Source of the DNA: JBBPXY01 sp038200435
Lineage (GTDB): Bacteria > Actinomycetota > Thermoleophilia > Solirubrobacterales > Solirubrobacteraceae
NCBI GenBank assembly: GCA_038200435.1
Contig: JBBPXY010000083.1
Span: 1 to 22,100, forward strand
DNA: 22,100 nt
Direction: 5' to 3'
Part shown: in pieces, positions 7,038 through 14,843 of the stretch
Layout of the letters: each line of letters begins with the position of its first letter
Position numbering within the stretch: the first letter of the stretch is position 1
Translations under genes and position numbers: made by a program
Notes under the pieces: generated by a model
The model's input: the letters and a program-made list of their open reading frames with translations, nothing else
Database searches by the model: none
What the model was told of the DNA's origin: nothing

Positions 7038-8474
7038 ATGCGCGCCGCGCTGGCCAACATGGGCGGTGCCCCGCCGGTTCGTCGCGCCGCGTTCGGCGCG
7101 GCATGGGCCGGCGCGGCTGTCCTCTTCGGCTTCGTCTACGCCTACATGGCGTTCAACTTCTCGCCGCTCGTCCTGCCCGTGCTGGCGGTGGGGGTGGGGC
7201 TGGCGATCGTGACGGTCACGCGGCCCGAGGTGGGGATCGCGGCTGCGCTCGTGCTCTCGCCCCTGCAGAGCATCGGTGGCGGAGGCGGAGTCGTGAAGCT
7301 GTTTCTGCTCGCCTGGTCGGTCTTCCTCTTCACCCTGGCCCTGCTGAACTCGCGGCACCGCCCGGCGGGGAAGCGGATGCCGTTCCTCGTCACCGCCGTG
7401 CTGCTCTACCTGGCGATGGCGGTCGTGGCCTTCGCCCTGGCCTCCGACCCGACAGAAGCCCGCCGCCTGCTGCGCACCCTGGTCACCGGCCTGTTGCTGT
7501 TCGGCACCACCGCGGTCACGGTGCGAACCCGGAGCCAGGTGGGCTGGATCCTCGGTGGTGCCACCATCGCGGCCCTGCTCGTCGGCGGCTTGGCCACGAC
7601 GGACTACCTGCGCGGCACCGGCTCGACGGGCGGGTTCCTGACCGACTCGGGCGAAGTCGTCTCGCGCGTCACCGCGGGCTTTGCCCACCCCAATCAGCTC
7701 GGCGGCTTCCTCGTCCTGCTCGTGCCGATGTCGCTCGCCGGCATGGTGCTCTACCGCAAGATGCGATGGGTCCATGCCGCCGCGGTCGCGCTGGCCATCG
7801 GAGGCATCTACGCCAGCTTCTCGCGCGGGGCTTTGATTGGCCTGGCCCTCGTGCCCTTCGTGTTCCTGCGGGGCCGCCGGACGCTCGTGATCGTTCCCGT
7901 GCTCGCGCTGCTCGTCTCGGTTGCCGCACCCAACCTGCTCGCCGAGCGTTTTGCCACGCTCACGACGTCGGGCGGTGAAGCCAGCAGCCGGCTCGACATC
8001 TGGCACAGCGCGGTTTCCATCTGGCAGACCCACCCCATCGCGGGAGTCGGGCTCGGCTCCTTCCCCCAGGCCTACGCCTCGGCGCGCATCCCCGGGAAGG
8101 CCTTCCTCCCCCAAACCATCTTCGAGCCGCCGCCCCACGCCCACAACCTCTTCTTCCACACCCTCGCGGAGGAGGGGCTCGTTGGGTTGCTGGTGCTGAT
8201 CGGGCTGCTCGTGCTCGCGGGGCGCACCGCGTGGCGCATGCGGCGCCGTAACGACCGCTGGAGCTCGGTGATGGGCGCCGGCATGCTCGCGGCGCTCGTC
8301 GCGTTCGTGGTGCACAACTTCTTCGACGTCACGCTCTTCGACGGCTCGACGGCCTTCTACTTCTGGACGCTGCTCGGGTTGATATGCGCCCTACCGCGGG
8401 TGGAGGGCGACCCGGAGAACGCGCCGGAGCCCGACGCAGCGCCGTCGGGTGAGCTCGTGCCCGCGCCGGGTTAG
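7038..8474 (+). CDS. O-antigen ligase/polymerase family membrane protein (Wzy-like)
   Basis: A 478-aa polytopic membrane protein with about ten or more hydrophobic segments. The family features are GFAHPNQLGGFLVLLVPM, an ASFSRGALIGLAL segment and the large loop with RLDIWHSAVSIWQTHPIAGVGLGSF followed by PHAHNLFFHTLAEEGLVG. The HAHN and AEEGLVG elements are typical of Wzy_C-type polymerases. It probably polymerises the flipped repeat units on the outer face of the membrane. The start at ATG 7038 is 41 bp after the kinase stop, with GAGAAG about 10 nt upstream, so co-transcription with the initiating transferase and the kinase is likely. It ends 7 bp before the stop of the convergent glycosyltransferase gene. 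Confidence 0.9.
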   Translation: MRAALANMGGAPPVRRAAFGAAWAGAAVLFGFVYAYMAFNFSPLVLPVLAVGVGLAIVTVTRPEVGIAAALVLSPLQSIGGGGGVVKLFLLAWSVFLFTLALLNSRHRPAGKRMPFLVTAVLLYLAMAVVAFALASDPTEARRLLRTLVTGLLLFGTTAVTVRTRSQVGWILGGATIAALLVGGLATTDYLRGTGSTGGFLTDSGEVVSRVTAGFAHPNQLGGFLVLLVPMSLAGMVLYRKMRWVHAAAVALAIGGIYASFSRGALIGLALVPFVFLRGRRTLVIVPVLALLVSVAAPNLLAERFATLTTSGGEASSRLDIWHSAVSIWQTHPIAGVGLGSFPQAYASARIPGKAFLPQTIFEPPPHAHNLFFHTLAEEGLVGLLVLIGLLVLAGRTAWRMRRRNDRWSSVMGAGMLAALVAFVVHNFFDVTLFDGSTAFYFWTLLGLICALPRVEGDPENAPEPDAAPSGELVPAPG

Positions 8475-8481
8475 CGGACTC

Positions 8482-9375
8482 CTACTCCTTGGATTCGGCG
8501 CGGGCGCCGCGCCGCCGTCCGACGCGCTCGGCGGCTTCCTCGAAGTACTCGAGGAGAGGCTCGGCGACGTCGAGCGAGGTAGAGCGGCCGGCGGGCAGCC
8601 CAGCGGCCGCTCGCGCGAACCTCATCGCCCGTTCCGTGACCCAGGAGACGGCGCTGTGCGCCGACATCTCGCGGGCGGCGGGGCGCGGATAGCGGACGGC
8701 GAGCTGCGCCTCCCCGTATCCGTAGCGCACCCACTGGCTCCAGATGCCCTGGAGCGTCGAGCGATGCACGTGCTCGACCACCGAGTCGCGTACGAGGGCG
8801 ACGCCGAGCCCGAGCTCGCGTTGCAGCCGCCAGCTCAAGTCGAGATCTTCCCCCGAACGGAGGCTCTCGTCCAGCCCGCCGAGCCGCTCGAGCGCATCGC
8901 GGCGGTAGCAGCAGCTCGCGGTGAGGAGGTAGGGAGCGATGGGCTCGGCGAGGGCGCCCTCCTGGGACACGTAGCGGCGCCGCTCGGCGTAGCTCTCGAG
9001 CAGGGTGCCCGGAGCCGCGGCGACGATGCGCCCACCGACTCCTCCGAGATCCTCGCGGCGACGGAGCTCCTCCACGAGGGGCGCGAGCCAATTCGGCCGC
9101 GGGATGCAGTCGGCGTCGAGGAAGGCGACGAGATCCGACTCCGCGGCTCGGATGCCCGCGTTGCGTGCGGCGGCCGCGCCGGGCCGGGCGTACTCGATGA
9201 CGCGCGCGCCCGCGGCCCGAGCGAGCTTGCCCGTGCCGTCGGTGGAGCCGTTGTCGACGACGAGGGTCTCCCACCCGCCCTCGACGCTCTGGCCGCGCAG
9301 GCCCTCGAGCAGGGCCGGCAGGGTGCTCGCCGCATCGCGCGCCGGGACGACGACGGACACGGCCGAAACGCTCAT
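8482..9375 (-). CDS. GT2 family glycosyltransferase
   Basis: A 297-aa GT-A fold transferase. SVVVPARDAASTLPALL at the N-terminus is the nucleotide-sugar binding start, with VVDNGSTDGT near residues 39-48 and a DAD (87-89) metal-binding motif in FLDADCIPRP. Further on are LTASCCYRRDALERLGGLDE and SGEDLDLSWRLQR, the acceptor/catalytic ED motif region. It probably adds one sugar to the lipid-linked repeat unit at the cytoplasmic face; the sugar is unknown. The ATG at 9375 overlaps the TGA of the flippase (ATGA), so the two are translationally coupled. The hydrophilic C-terminus has no membrane segment. Confidence 0.9.
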   Translation of the reverse strand: MSVSAVSVVVPARDAASTLPALLEGLRGQSVEGGWETLVVDNGSTDGTGKLARAAGARVIEYARPGAAAARNAGIRAAESDLVAFLDADCIPRPNWLAPLVEELRRREDLGGVGGRIVAAAPGTLLESYAERRRYVSQEGALAEPIAPYLLTASCCYRRDALERLGGLDESLRSGEDLDLSWRLQRELGLGVALVRDSVVEHVHRSTLQGIWSQWVRYGYGEAQLAVRYPRPAAREMSAHSAVSWVTERAMRFARAAAGLPAGRSTSLDVAEPLLEYFEEAAERVGRRRGARAESKE

Positions 9376-10862
9376 CCGGCCCTCCCGGCGACCCGTCGCA
9401 GCGTGGCGATGTCTCGGTCGGTGATGACCCGGGTGAGGCGCACGACGACAAGGTAGGCGGCGAGCGCGAGGAGCGCGGTGAGGATGACCGGCCAGGAGCG
9501 CCCGAGGACGGCGACGCCGGAGAGCGCCGCGAGGCCGAGAGAGAGCCCGAAGAGTGGGAGCCGCGGGCGGCGCACGACGCCCTGGCGGATCGCGATCGCG
9601 ACAAGCACGATCAGCACCGCGCCCTCGGTAGCGACGGTCACGGTCGCGGCGCCGTTGATGCCGAAAGTGCGCACAGCCCAGATGTTGAGCCCGATGTTGA
9701 GCAAGGCTCCGAAGCCCGTCACCGCGGTGAGCGACAGCGTGCGGCCGGCCCCGCGCAAGAGCCCCGCGAGGAGCATGTTCAGCGCCCAGAGAGGGCTCGA
9801 CCACACGAGAATCGCCAGGGCCGGACCGGCGGGACCGAAGCGTGCGCCGAAGAGCAGGTGCACGATCGGGTCGGCCAGCAGGCACGTGACGAGAGCGAAG
9901 GGCAGTGCGAGCACCAGGACAACACGCAGGGTCTCCTGCCACGAGGCGTCGAACAGGTCGTCGGTGCCCTCGAAGGAACGGGCGAACACCGGAGTCGCGG
10001 CCACCGCGATCATCCAGGGGAGGATCTGCAGCCCACCCACCAGCGCGTAGGCGCTCGTGTAGTAGCCGAGGGTGCGATCGTCGTAGATCGAACCGATGAT
10101 CACCGAGTCCGCACGCAGGTAGATCGTCGCGAAGAAGCCGATGAGGCTCATGGCGGCGATCCCCCGCCAGTCCAGCGGGGGCAGCTTCTCCTTGAGGCGG
10201 ACCCACGGGCGCTCGCCCAGCGCTCCGCGCAGGCGCCGTGCGGCCCACACCGCTTGGGTGCCGGAGGTGAGGAGCATCCAGATCACGACGGCGATCAGCC
10301 GGTGCGTCGTCACAGCGATGGCAATGCCGCCGATCGTGCGCGCGATCGCGGACACAGCTGTGACCCCGCTCTCGAAGCCCATCGCCTCGCGGCCGCGGAA
10401 GTAGCCGAAGACGAACTGGGCCCAGTCGTCGGCCAGGTTGGCGAGGAGCACGACGACGATCACCGCGGCGACCTCGAAGCCGCTCGCGGTCAGAAACGCC
10501 GGCACGGTCACCCCGACGAGCACGAGCAAGGTCATGACCGTCTTCAGCCTTAGCAGCCGCCGCATGTTGCGCTCGGTCTGCTCGCGCGAGCGAGCGACCT
10601 CGCGCACGATCCACGACGTGAGGCCGACATCGGCAATCGGCACGACCACGGTGGCGAGCGCGCCGGCGTACCCGTACTGCCCGTAGCTCGACGGGCCCAG
10701 AGCCCGAGTCATGACGATCGCGAGGGCAAAGGTGCTGAGCCGCGCGACGATCGTCCCGACCGCCAGAAGGCCGGCGTTGCGCGTCACGACGTGAGCCGTG
10801 TCGCCGTTCTCCGCCTCCCGCTCGGTGCCGAGACGGGTCTCGGGCGTCGACGTCGCGGTCAC
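9372..10862 (-). CDS. Wzx-type polysaccharide flippase (MOP superfamily)
   Basis: A 496-aa protein with about 14 hydrophobic helices beginning at residue 27 (VTRNAGLLAVGTIVARLSTFALAIV). The pattern, with RALGPSSYGQYGYAGAL after helix 1, is that of the polysaccharide biosynthesis/oligosaccharide flippase family. It would move the completed lipid-linked repeat unit across the membrane. The internal DRTLGYYTSAYALVGGLQILPW region is also typical. The GTG start at 10862 is supported by a TAGGCT hexamer ending 6 nt upstream, matching the leaderless layout seen elsewhere here. It is the first gene of a two-gene minus-strand block with the GT2 gene. Confidence 0.92.
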   Translation of the reverse strand: MTATSTPETRLGTEREAENGDTAHVVTRNAGLLAVGTIVARLSTFALAIVMTRALGPSSYGQYGYAGALATVVVPIADVGLTSWIVREVARSREQTERNMRRLLRLKTVMTLLVLVGVTVPAFLTASGFEVAAVIVVVLLANLADDWAQFVFGYFRGREAMGFESGVTAVSAIARTIGGIAIAVTTHRLIAVVIWMLLTSGTQAVWAARRLRGALGERPWVRLKEKLPPLDWRGIAAMSLIGFFATIYLRADSVIIGSIYDDRTLGYYTSAYALVGGLQILPWMIAVAATPVFARSFEGTDDLFDASWQETLRVVLVLALPFALVTCLLADPIVHLLFGARFGPAGPALAILVWSSPLWALNMLLAGLLRGAGRTLSLTAVTGFGALLNIGLNIWAVRTFGINGAATVTVATEGAVLIVLVAIAIRQGVVRRPRLPLFGLSLGLAALSGVAVLGRSWPVILTALLALAAYLVVVRLTRVITDRDIATLRRVAGRAG

Positions 10863-10868
10863 CGGGTC

Positions 10869-10874
10869 AGCCTA
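10869..10874 (-). promoter_or_regulatory. Candidate -10 box of a leaderless flippase promoter
   Basis: TAGGCT on the minus strand is followed by 6 nt and then the flippase GTG. This is the spacing expected when transcription starts at or next to the start codon. No clear -35 element is visible. Confidence 0.45.
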
Positions 10875-10972
10875 TGTGCGGCGGCGGCGGTGCTTGAGCG
10901 TTCAGGGGTTCGCATAGAACATCTGTCGTATCGGCCATTCAGCCCTGTTGCCGTAGCCCTCTGCGCCCGATG

Positions 10973-10999
10973 TTGAGGGTGCGTACCTGTTCATAAAAC
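10973..10999 (+). promoter_or_regulatory. Weak candidate promoter for the riboswitch transcript
   Basis: TTGAGG (10973-10978) is followed by an A/T-rich CATAAAAC stretch (10992-10999) just before the riboswitch aptamer. Spacing to the best hexamer (TAAAAC, 10994) is only 15 bp, so the assignment is tentative. Its position fits a transcript starting about 11005. Confidence 0.3.
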
Positions 11000-11004
11000 G
11001 CCAT

Positions 11005-11088
11005 TCCGACAAGGGCAAACCCACCGTGAGGTGGAGACGCAAAGCCACGGGGCTCGACGCACCGAGTCAGCCGGGTTGCCGAAGAGGA
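11005..11088 (+). ncRNA. Class I cyclic-di-GMP riboswitch (GEMM)
   Basis: The conserved aptamer core is readable in order. AAGGGCAAACC (11011-11021) comes first. A hairpin follows with stem CCACC/GGTGG (11021-11025 with 11030-11034) capped by a GTGA GNRA tetraloop. Then GAGACGCAAAGCC (11034-11046), a second helix GGCTCG/CGAGTC (11051-11056 with 11063-11068) and the closing GCCGGGTTGCCGAAG (11070-11084) complete it. The GGGCAAACC, GACGCAAAGCC and GGGTT(G/A)CCGA blocks and the tetraloop plus receptor-helix arrangement are those of class I c-di-GMP aptamers. It lies 36-40 nt ahead of the ATG of the glycoside hydrolase, so c-di-GMP should control that gene. Outer P1 pairing is only partly evident by eye. 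Confidence 0.92.
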
Positions 11089-11120
11089 CCTTTCGCGAGC
11101 GGCCAGATCCCACGGAAGGG
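11089..11120 (+). promoter_or_regulatory. Possible Shine-Dalgarno-masking helix (expression platform)
   Basis: CCTTTC (11089-11094), immediately after the aptamer, can pair with GAAGGG (11115-11120), with one G-T wobble. GAAGGG overlaps the ribosome-binding sequence GGAAGGGA of the gene starting at 11124. No terminator hairpin with a T-run lies between aptamer and gene, so translational control is the simpler reading. The pairing was found by eye and its stability was not calculated. Confidence 0.4.
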
Positions 11121-11123
11121 AAG

Positions 11124-12539
11124 ATGCTCGCCAACGCGCTCCCGCGCTCGTTCTTTCGCCTCGCTGCTCTGGCCGCGTTGGTTCTGATGACGTTCCTCAT
11201 GCTGGGCGGCTCCGCCCGCGCCGCTGATGTCGGAGTCAACTCCGACATCACGTGGAACATCCCGCACGACCAGGTCGACCACTCGGTGGCCCTGATGAAG
11301 CAGTCCGGCGTGCGCTGGATCCGTGTCAACGCCAACTGGAGCGCCGTCGAGACGAACGGCAAGGGCATCATCAACCAGGGCGTGATCGCCGACTACGACT
11401 ACGCCGTCAAGGCGGCGCGCGACGCCGGCCTCGAGGTGCTCATGCCGATGGCCGACGGAGTGCCCTACTGGGCTTCAGCGGACCCGCACAAGTCGCGCGG
11501 CAGCTGGAACATCGCCTACCGCCCGCGCTCGATGCGCGACTACGCCGACTACGCCCGCTTCATCGTCAAGCGCTACGCACCCCTGGGAGTGCACGCCTAC
11601 GAGGTGTGGAACGAGGAGAACCTCGACAAGTTCTGGCCCTCGGGCCCCAGCGCGACCTCGTTCGTGTCGATGCTGCAGGCCGCCTACCCGGCCATCAAGG
11701 CCGCCGACCCGCATTCCACGGTGGTGCTCGGCGGGCTCTCCGGCAACGACTACCCGTTCCTCCGCAAGCTCTACGAAGCCGGGGCGCGCCCGTACTTCGA
11801 CGCAGTCGGGGTGCACCCCTACACGGGCGTGGATCCCGACGAGTGCTGGAACGAGAACGATCGCAAGAGCGTCTGGGCCTTCTGCGGCCTCGAAGAGGTC
11901 CACGCCACGATGGCCTCGCACGGCGACGGCGCGAAGCCGGTGTGGGCCACCGAATTCGGGTGGACGACCGCCCGCGGCGGCGTGAGCGAAAACGAGCAGG
12001 CCGTCTTCCTGCAGAAGGCCTTCCACAAGCTCGAGTCCTACCCCTGGGTCACCAAAGCGTTCTGGTACGGCTTCCGCAACGTCTTCTTCCTGCACGACGA
12101 CTCCTCGGACCGAGAGGCCAACTTCGGGCTCATGCGCTCCAACTACTCCGCCAAGCCCGCCCTGCGTGCCCTGGCCAGCTACGCCGGCACCCATGCCGCT
12201 CAGGCCCAGGTGCACCGCGTGCATACCTCGCTCGCTGTGCGCCGGCTCGACACGGGTGCCCACGCCGCCGCGGCCGGGCCCCTCCCCGCGCGCTCGCGGT
12301 GGCTCGCGAGCGGTGGCGTGAGCGGCGCCCACGCGGGGCGCGTGACGCTGCTCGTCAGCCGCTGGTCGTCGGTTCGCCATCGCTGGCAGCGCGTTGCGCG
12401 GATGCATCCCGGCGTCGGTGCGACAGGACGCTTCTCCGCCCAGTTGCGCACGCACTTCCACGGCAGCTACCGCGTTCAGGCCTTCTACCAGCGCGGGGCT
12501 CTCGTCGGAACCTCGCGGTCGCAGAGCTTGCACTCCTGA
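11124..12539 (+). CDS. Secreted glycoside hydrolase (clan GH-A, GH39/GH5-like) under c-di-GMP riboswitch
   Basis: A 471-aa exported enzyme. The signal peptide occupies about residues 1-34 (MLANALPRSFFRLAALAALV then a hydrophobic stretch, cut near ARA|AD). A TIM-barrel-type catalytic domain follows. HAYEVWNEEN carries the proposed acid/base Glu164 in WNE, and PVWATEFGW carries the proposed nucleophile Glu277; both are spaced as in clan GH-A. VGVHPY (228-233) is also typical. The last ~100 residues, basic and beta-rich (RVTLLVSRW, GSYRVQAFYQRG), look like an Ig-like accessory domain. The ATG at 11124 is preferred: GGAAGGGA precedes it, a signal peptide begins there, and upstream codons of the frame lie inside the riboswitch. 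In context it may trim, release or recycle the EPS made by this locus; the true substrate is unknown. Confidence 0.88.
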   Translation: MLANALPRSFFRLAALAALVLMTFLMLGGSARAADVGVNSDITWNIPHDQVDHSVALMKQSGVRWIRVNANWSAVETNGKGIINQGVIADYDYAVKAARDAGLEVLMPMADGVPYWASADPHKSRGSWNIAYRPRSMRDYADYARFIVKRYAPLGVHAYEVWNEENLDKFWPSGPSATSFVSMLQAAYPAIKAADPHSTVVLGGLSGNDYPFLRKLYEAGARPYFDAVGVHPYTGVDPDECWNENDRKSVWAFCGLEEVHATMASHGDGAKPVWATEFGWTTARGGVSENEQAVFLQKAFHKLESYPWVTKAFWYGFRNVFFLHDDSSDREANFGLMRSNYSAKPALRALASYAGTHAAQAQVHRVHTSLAVRRLDTGAHAAAAGPLPARSRWLASGGVSGAHAGRVTLLVSRWSSVRHRWQRVARMHPGVGATGRFSAQLRTHFHGSYRVQAFYQRGALVGTSRSQSLHS

Positions 12540-12559
12540 TCGGCGGGCGGCTGGTCCGC

Positions 12560-12565
12560 TAGCGT
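12560..12565 (+). promoter_or_regulatory. Candidate -10 box of a leaderless promoter
   Basis: TAGCGT is followed by 8 nt and then ATG 12574. No Shine-Dalgarno sequence lies before that ATG. The 34-bp gap after the glycoside hydrolase therefore probably carries a separate promoter, so this gene need not depend on the riboswitch. Confidence 0.4.
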
Positions 12566-12573
12566 CCGGCGCC

Positions 12574-13743
12574 ATGTCCGCGCGGCGTCCCATGCTCTTC
12601 TACTCCGACTGGCCGCTCGGGTACCACAACCAGGAGGCGGAGCGGAAGGCCCGCGCCTTCGGGCGCGACGGCTACGACGTCGTCTACGTCGCGGGCGTCG
12701 GTGTACGCAACCCGCGGCTCTCGAGTGCCGCGAAGGTGCTCGACCGCGTCTCGCGCAAGGTACGCGACCGCGCGCCGGCCGCCACGCCCACCGCCGCTGC
12801 CGGGGCGAGCGCCGACGGACTGCGCTCCGCGGGACTGCTCGTTGCTCCGCCCCGCCAGGTGCCGGCGGTCCGCCGGTTCAACGTCCGCTGGGTGGAGCGT
12901 CAGATGCGCGCGACGATCGCCGACTGGCCCCACGCGGTGGCGTGGATCCGCCACGCGACTCCTGAGTTGGTCGATGCTCTCGACTCGCTGAACCCTGCCG
13001 TGACGATCTACGAGTCGGTCGACGCCCATCACGTCACGCCCGGGATGACAGGGATCTGGCGCGAAAGCTTCGAGCGAGCCGAACGCGCGCTGGTGGAGCG
13101 CGCCGACGCGGTCGTCGTCACGTCGCGCTCGCTCGCTCCGCGGTTCGAGGCCTGGGGCGCCGACGTCCGCTTCATCACCCACGGCGTCGATCTCTTCCCG
13201 TTCCCGCCCCCGCGCGCGCGCGCGAAGGACGAGCTCGTCGCCGGGTTCGTGGGTGTGCTCGACATCCGCCTCGACCAGGCCGTGCTGCGGCACATCGCGA
13301 CGGCCCGGCCCGACTGGCGCCTACGCCTGATCGGCCCGGTCGAGAACGGCTTCGAACCGGCCGCCTACTCCGACCTCCCGAACGTGAGCATCGAGCCGCC
13401 GATACCGCACTCGGAGGTCGGGGCGCGGCTCGGCGAATTCGACGTCGGGCTCATGGCCTACGCGGACCTGCCGGTCTACCAGCACATGTCTCCGCTGAAG
13501 AACCTCGAGTTGCTGGCGGCGGGCAAGCCCGCAGTCGCCCGCCCGACGCCCGCGCTCGAGCCCTACGGCGACATGGTGCGCTTTGCGGAGACTCCGGACG
13601 AGTTCGTGGTTCAGCTCGAGCAGGCAGTAGCCGAGGACTCGCCGGAGCGGGCCGTCGCGCGTCGCGCCCGAGCCGAGGCGAACACGTGGGACTCACGGAT
13701 CGCCGAGCTCGAGGCGCTACTCGACAAGGTGCTGACGCGCTGA
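12574..13743 (+). CDS. Glycosyltransferase, GT-B fold, GT4-like
   Basis: A 389-aa soluble protein. The N-terminus MLFYSDWPLGYHNQEAERKARAF resembles the first beta strand and loop of GT-B transferases that act on EPS intermediates. The middle has TIYESVDAHHVTPGMTG and DAVVVTSRSLAPRFEAWG, then FITHGVD. The C-terminal half (VAGFVGVLDIRLDQAVLRHI, DWRLRLIGPVENG, FDVGLMAYADLPVYQHMSPLKNLELLAAGKPAVA) forms the nucleotide-sugar domain. Its SPLKNLELLAAGKPAVA replaces the usual E-x7-E block with the related form KxLELLAAGKPVV. It may add a sugar to the EPS repeat unit. A start further upstream in the frame would overlap the hydrolase gene by more than 100 nt, so ATG 12574 is chosen. Confidence 0.82.
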   Translation: MSARRPMLFYSDWPLGYHNQEAERKARAFGRDGYDVVYVAGVGVRNPRLSSAAKVLDRVSRKVRDRAPAATPTAAAGASADGLRSAGLLVAPPRQVPAVRRFNVRWVERQMRATIADWPHAVAWIRHATPELVDALDSLNPAVTIYESVDAHHVTPGMTGIWRESFERAERALVERADAVVVTSRSLAPRFEAWGADVRFITHGVDLFPFPPPRARAKDELVAGFVGVLDIRLDQAVLRHIATARPDWRLRLIGPVENGFEPAAYSDLPNVSIEPPIPHSEVGARLGEFDVGLMAYADLPVYQHMSPLKNLELLAAGKPAVARPTPALEPYGDMVRFAETPDEFVVQLEQAVAEDSPERAVARRARAEANTWDSRIAELEALLDKVLTR

Positions 13744-13766
13744 GACCACTCTCCCCTTCGAGCGAT

Positions 13767-13805
13767 TGGCGAATTGAGCGCGGTGTGCGCGCACCCGATT
13801 CGCCA
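13767..13805. terminator. Bidirectional terminator-like hairpin between convergent genes
   Basis: The 71-bp gap between two convergent glycosyltransferase genes holds an inverted repeat, TGGCGAAT (13767-13774) with ATTCGCCA (13798-13805), and an inner GCGCG/CGCGC pairing. It could end transcription from both sides. There is no strong T-run on either strand. Confidence 0.5.
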
Positions 13806-13814
13806 CCCGGCTCG

Positions 13815-14843
13815 TCAGAGCGCTCCCACGCCTCCCGGTGAGAGCCAAAACCGCACACTCCCCGCCAGGAACCCCGCCCCGAAGCACACGTGCATGATCG
13901 CCAGGACGACGGGCACGCCGGCTAGGTCCGTCGCGTCGCCGCCGCGTCGCGCCGCCCGCGCCGTGAGCGCCGCCAAGCCGATCCCGTACGCGCCCATCGC
14001 CGCGCGACACGCCCGCGCCGGGAGGGCGCGCGTCGGCACCAGCGAGCCCGCGGCCGCCATCGACAGCGCCCCCGCCCCGATGAACGAGCGGCGGACGGTC
14101 CGCGGATGGCGCCGTGTGGTCTTGGCGCGGTAGAAGCCGTAGCGGAGGTACTGCCGGACCAGGCTGCGCAGGTCTTCGCGTGGCGCGTACTCCGCGGCCA
14201 TCGCCGGGATGCACACGATCCGACCGCCCTCGTCGAAGTAGCGAGCCGCCATCTCGGAGTCCTCGTTGACCGGCCAGCGGTCGTCCCACCCACCGAGGCG
14301 CTCCAGCGTCGCGCGCGGCCAGACGCCCGCGAAGACGCCCGTGTCGAGCTCGTATTCGTCACCTGCTCCCGCGCCCTGCTCGCGCCATTTCGCCGAGCCG
14401 CCCTGGCCGAGCGGCGTGCCGAGCGCAAGCGCGACGCGGCGCGCCCACGGCCCCGTCGGCCGCGGCACCGCCGGGCCGCTCACCCACTCGACGTCGCCGC
14501 GCTGCAAACGCTCGACCCCCAGTGCCACGTAGTCGTCGGGATACCAGGAGTGCGCGTCCATGCGCGCGACCCACCGCCCCCGGGCGGCAGCGAGGCCGAC
14601 ATTCAGCGCCTGAGGGATCTGTCGCGCCGGGTTGTCGAGGACCCGGATGCGCTCGTCCTCGGCGGCCAGCTCCTCGAGGATCTCGCGGGTCCGGTCCTCA
14701 GAGCGCCCGTCGATGAAGATGAGCTCGAGGCCGCCTTCCAACCGCTGGGCGCGCATCGCGGCGGCCGTCTCCCGGATCAAGCGCTCCTCGTTGTAGACCG
14801 GGATGAGTACGCTGGCCGCGGGGGCCGGCCCGCTCTCGCTCAC
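13815..14843 (-). CDS. GT2 glycosyltransferase of the ExoA type with C-terminal membrane segments
   Basis: A 342-aa protein. The N-terminal GT-A domain has SVLIPVYNEERLIRETAAAM, FIDGRSEDRTREIL and VARMDAHSWYPDDYV (residues 92-106), where the usual DxD is DAH. That is the pattern of succinoglycan ExoA-like transferases. Further along are TGVFAGVWPRATLERLGGWD and NEDSEMAARYFDEGG, then QYLRYGFYRAKTTRRHP, which resembles the R/QxxRW-type region. The C-terminal 90 residues hold hydrophobic stretches that probably anchor it in the membrane. The start GTG at 14843 forms a GTGA overlap with the TGA of the upstream gene, so the two genes are coupled. It probably adds a sugar to the lipid-linked repeat unit. 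Confidence 0.88.
   Translation of the reverse strand: MSESGPAPAASVLIPVYNEERLIRETAAAMRAQRLEGGLELIFIDGRSEDRTREILEELAAEDERIRVLDNPARQIPQALNVGLAAARGRWVARMDAHSWYPDDYVALGVERLQRGDVEWVSGPAVPRPTGPWARRVALALGTPLGQGGSAKWREQGAGAGDEYELDTGVFAGVWPRATLERLGGWDDRWPVNEDSEMAARYFDEGGRIVCIPAMAAEYAPREDLRSLVRQYLRYGFYRAKTTRRHPRTVRRSFIGAGALSMAAAGSLVPTRALPARACRAAMGAYGIGLAALTARAARRGGDATDLAGVPVVLAIMHVCFGAGFLAGSVRFWLSPGGVGAL

Noticed and set aside
11031..11123. Upstream extension of the glycoside hydrolase to a GTG at 11031
   Set aside because: These codons lie within the riboswitch, and the extension would bury the signal peptide. ATG 11124 has a good ribosome site.
13209..13225. CGCGCG tract inside the GT4-like gene
   Set aside because: It encodes Arg-Ala codons within a good reading frame and needs no separate explanation.
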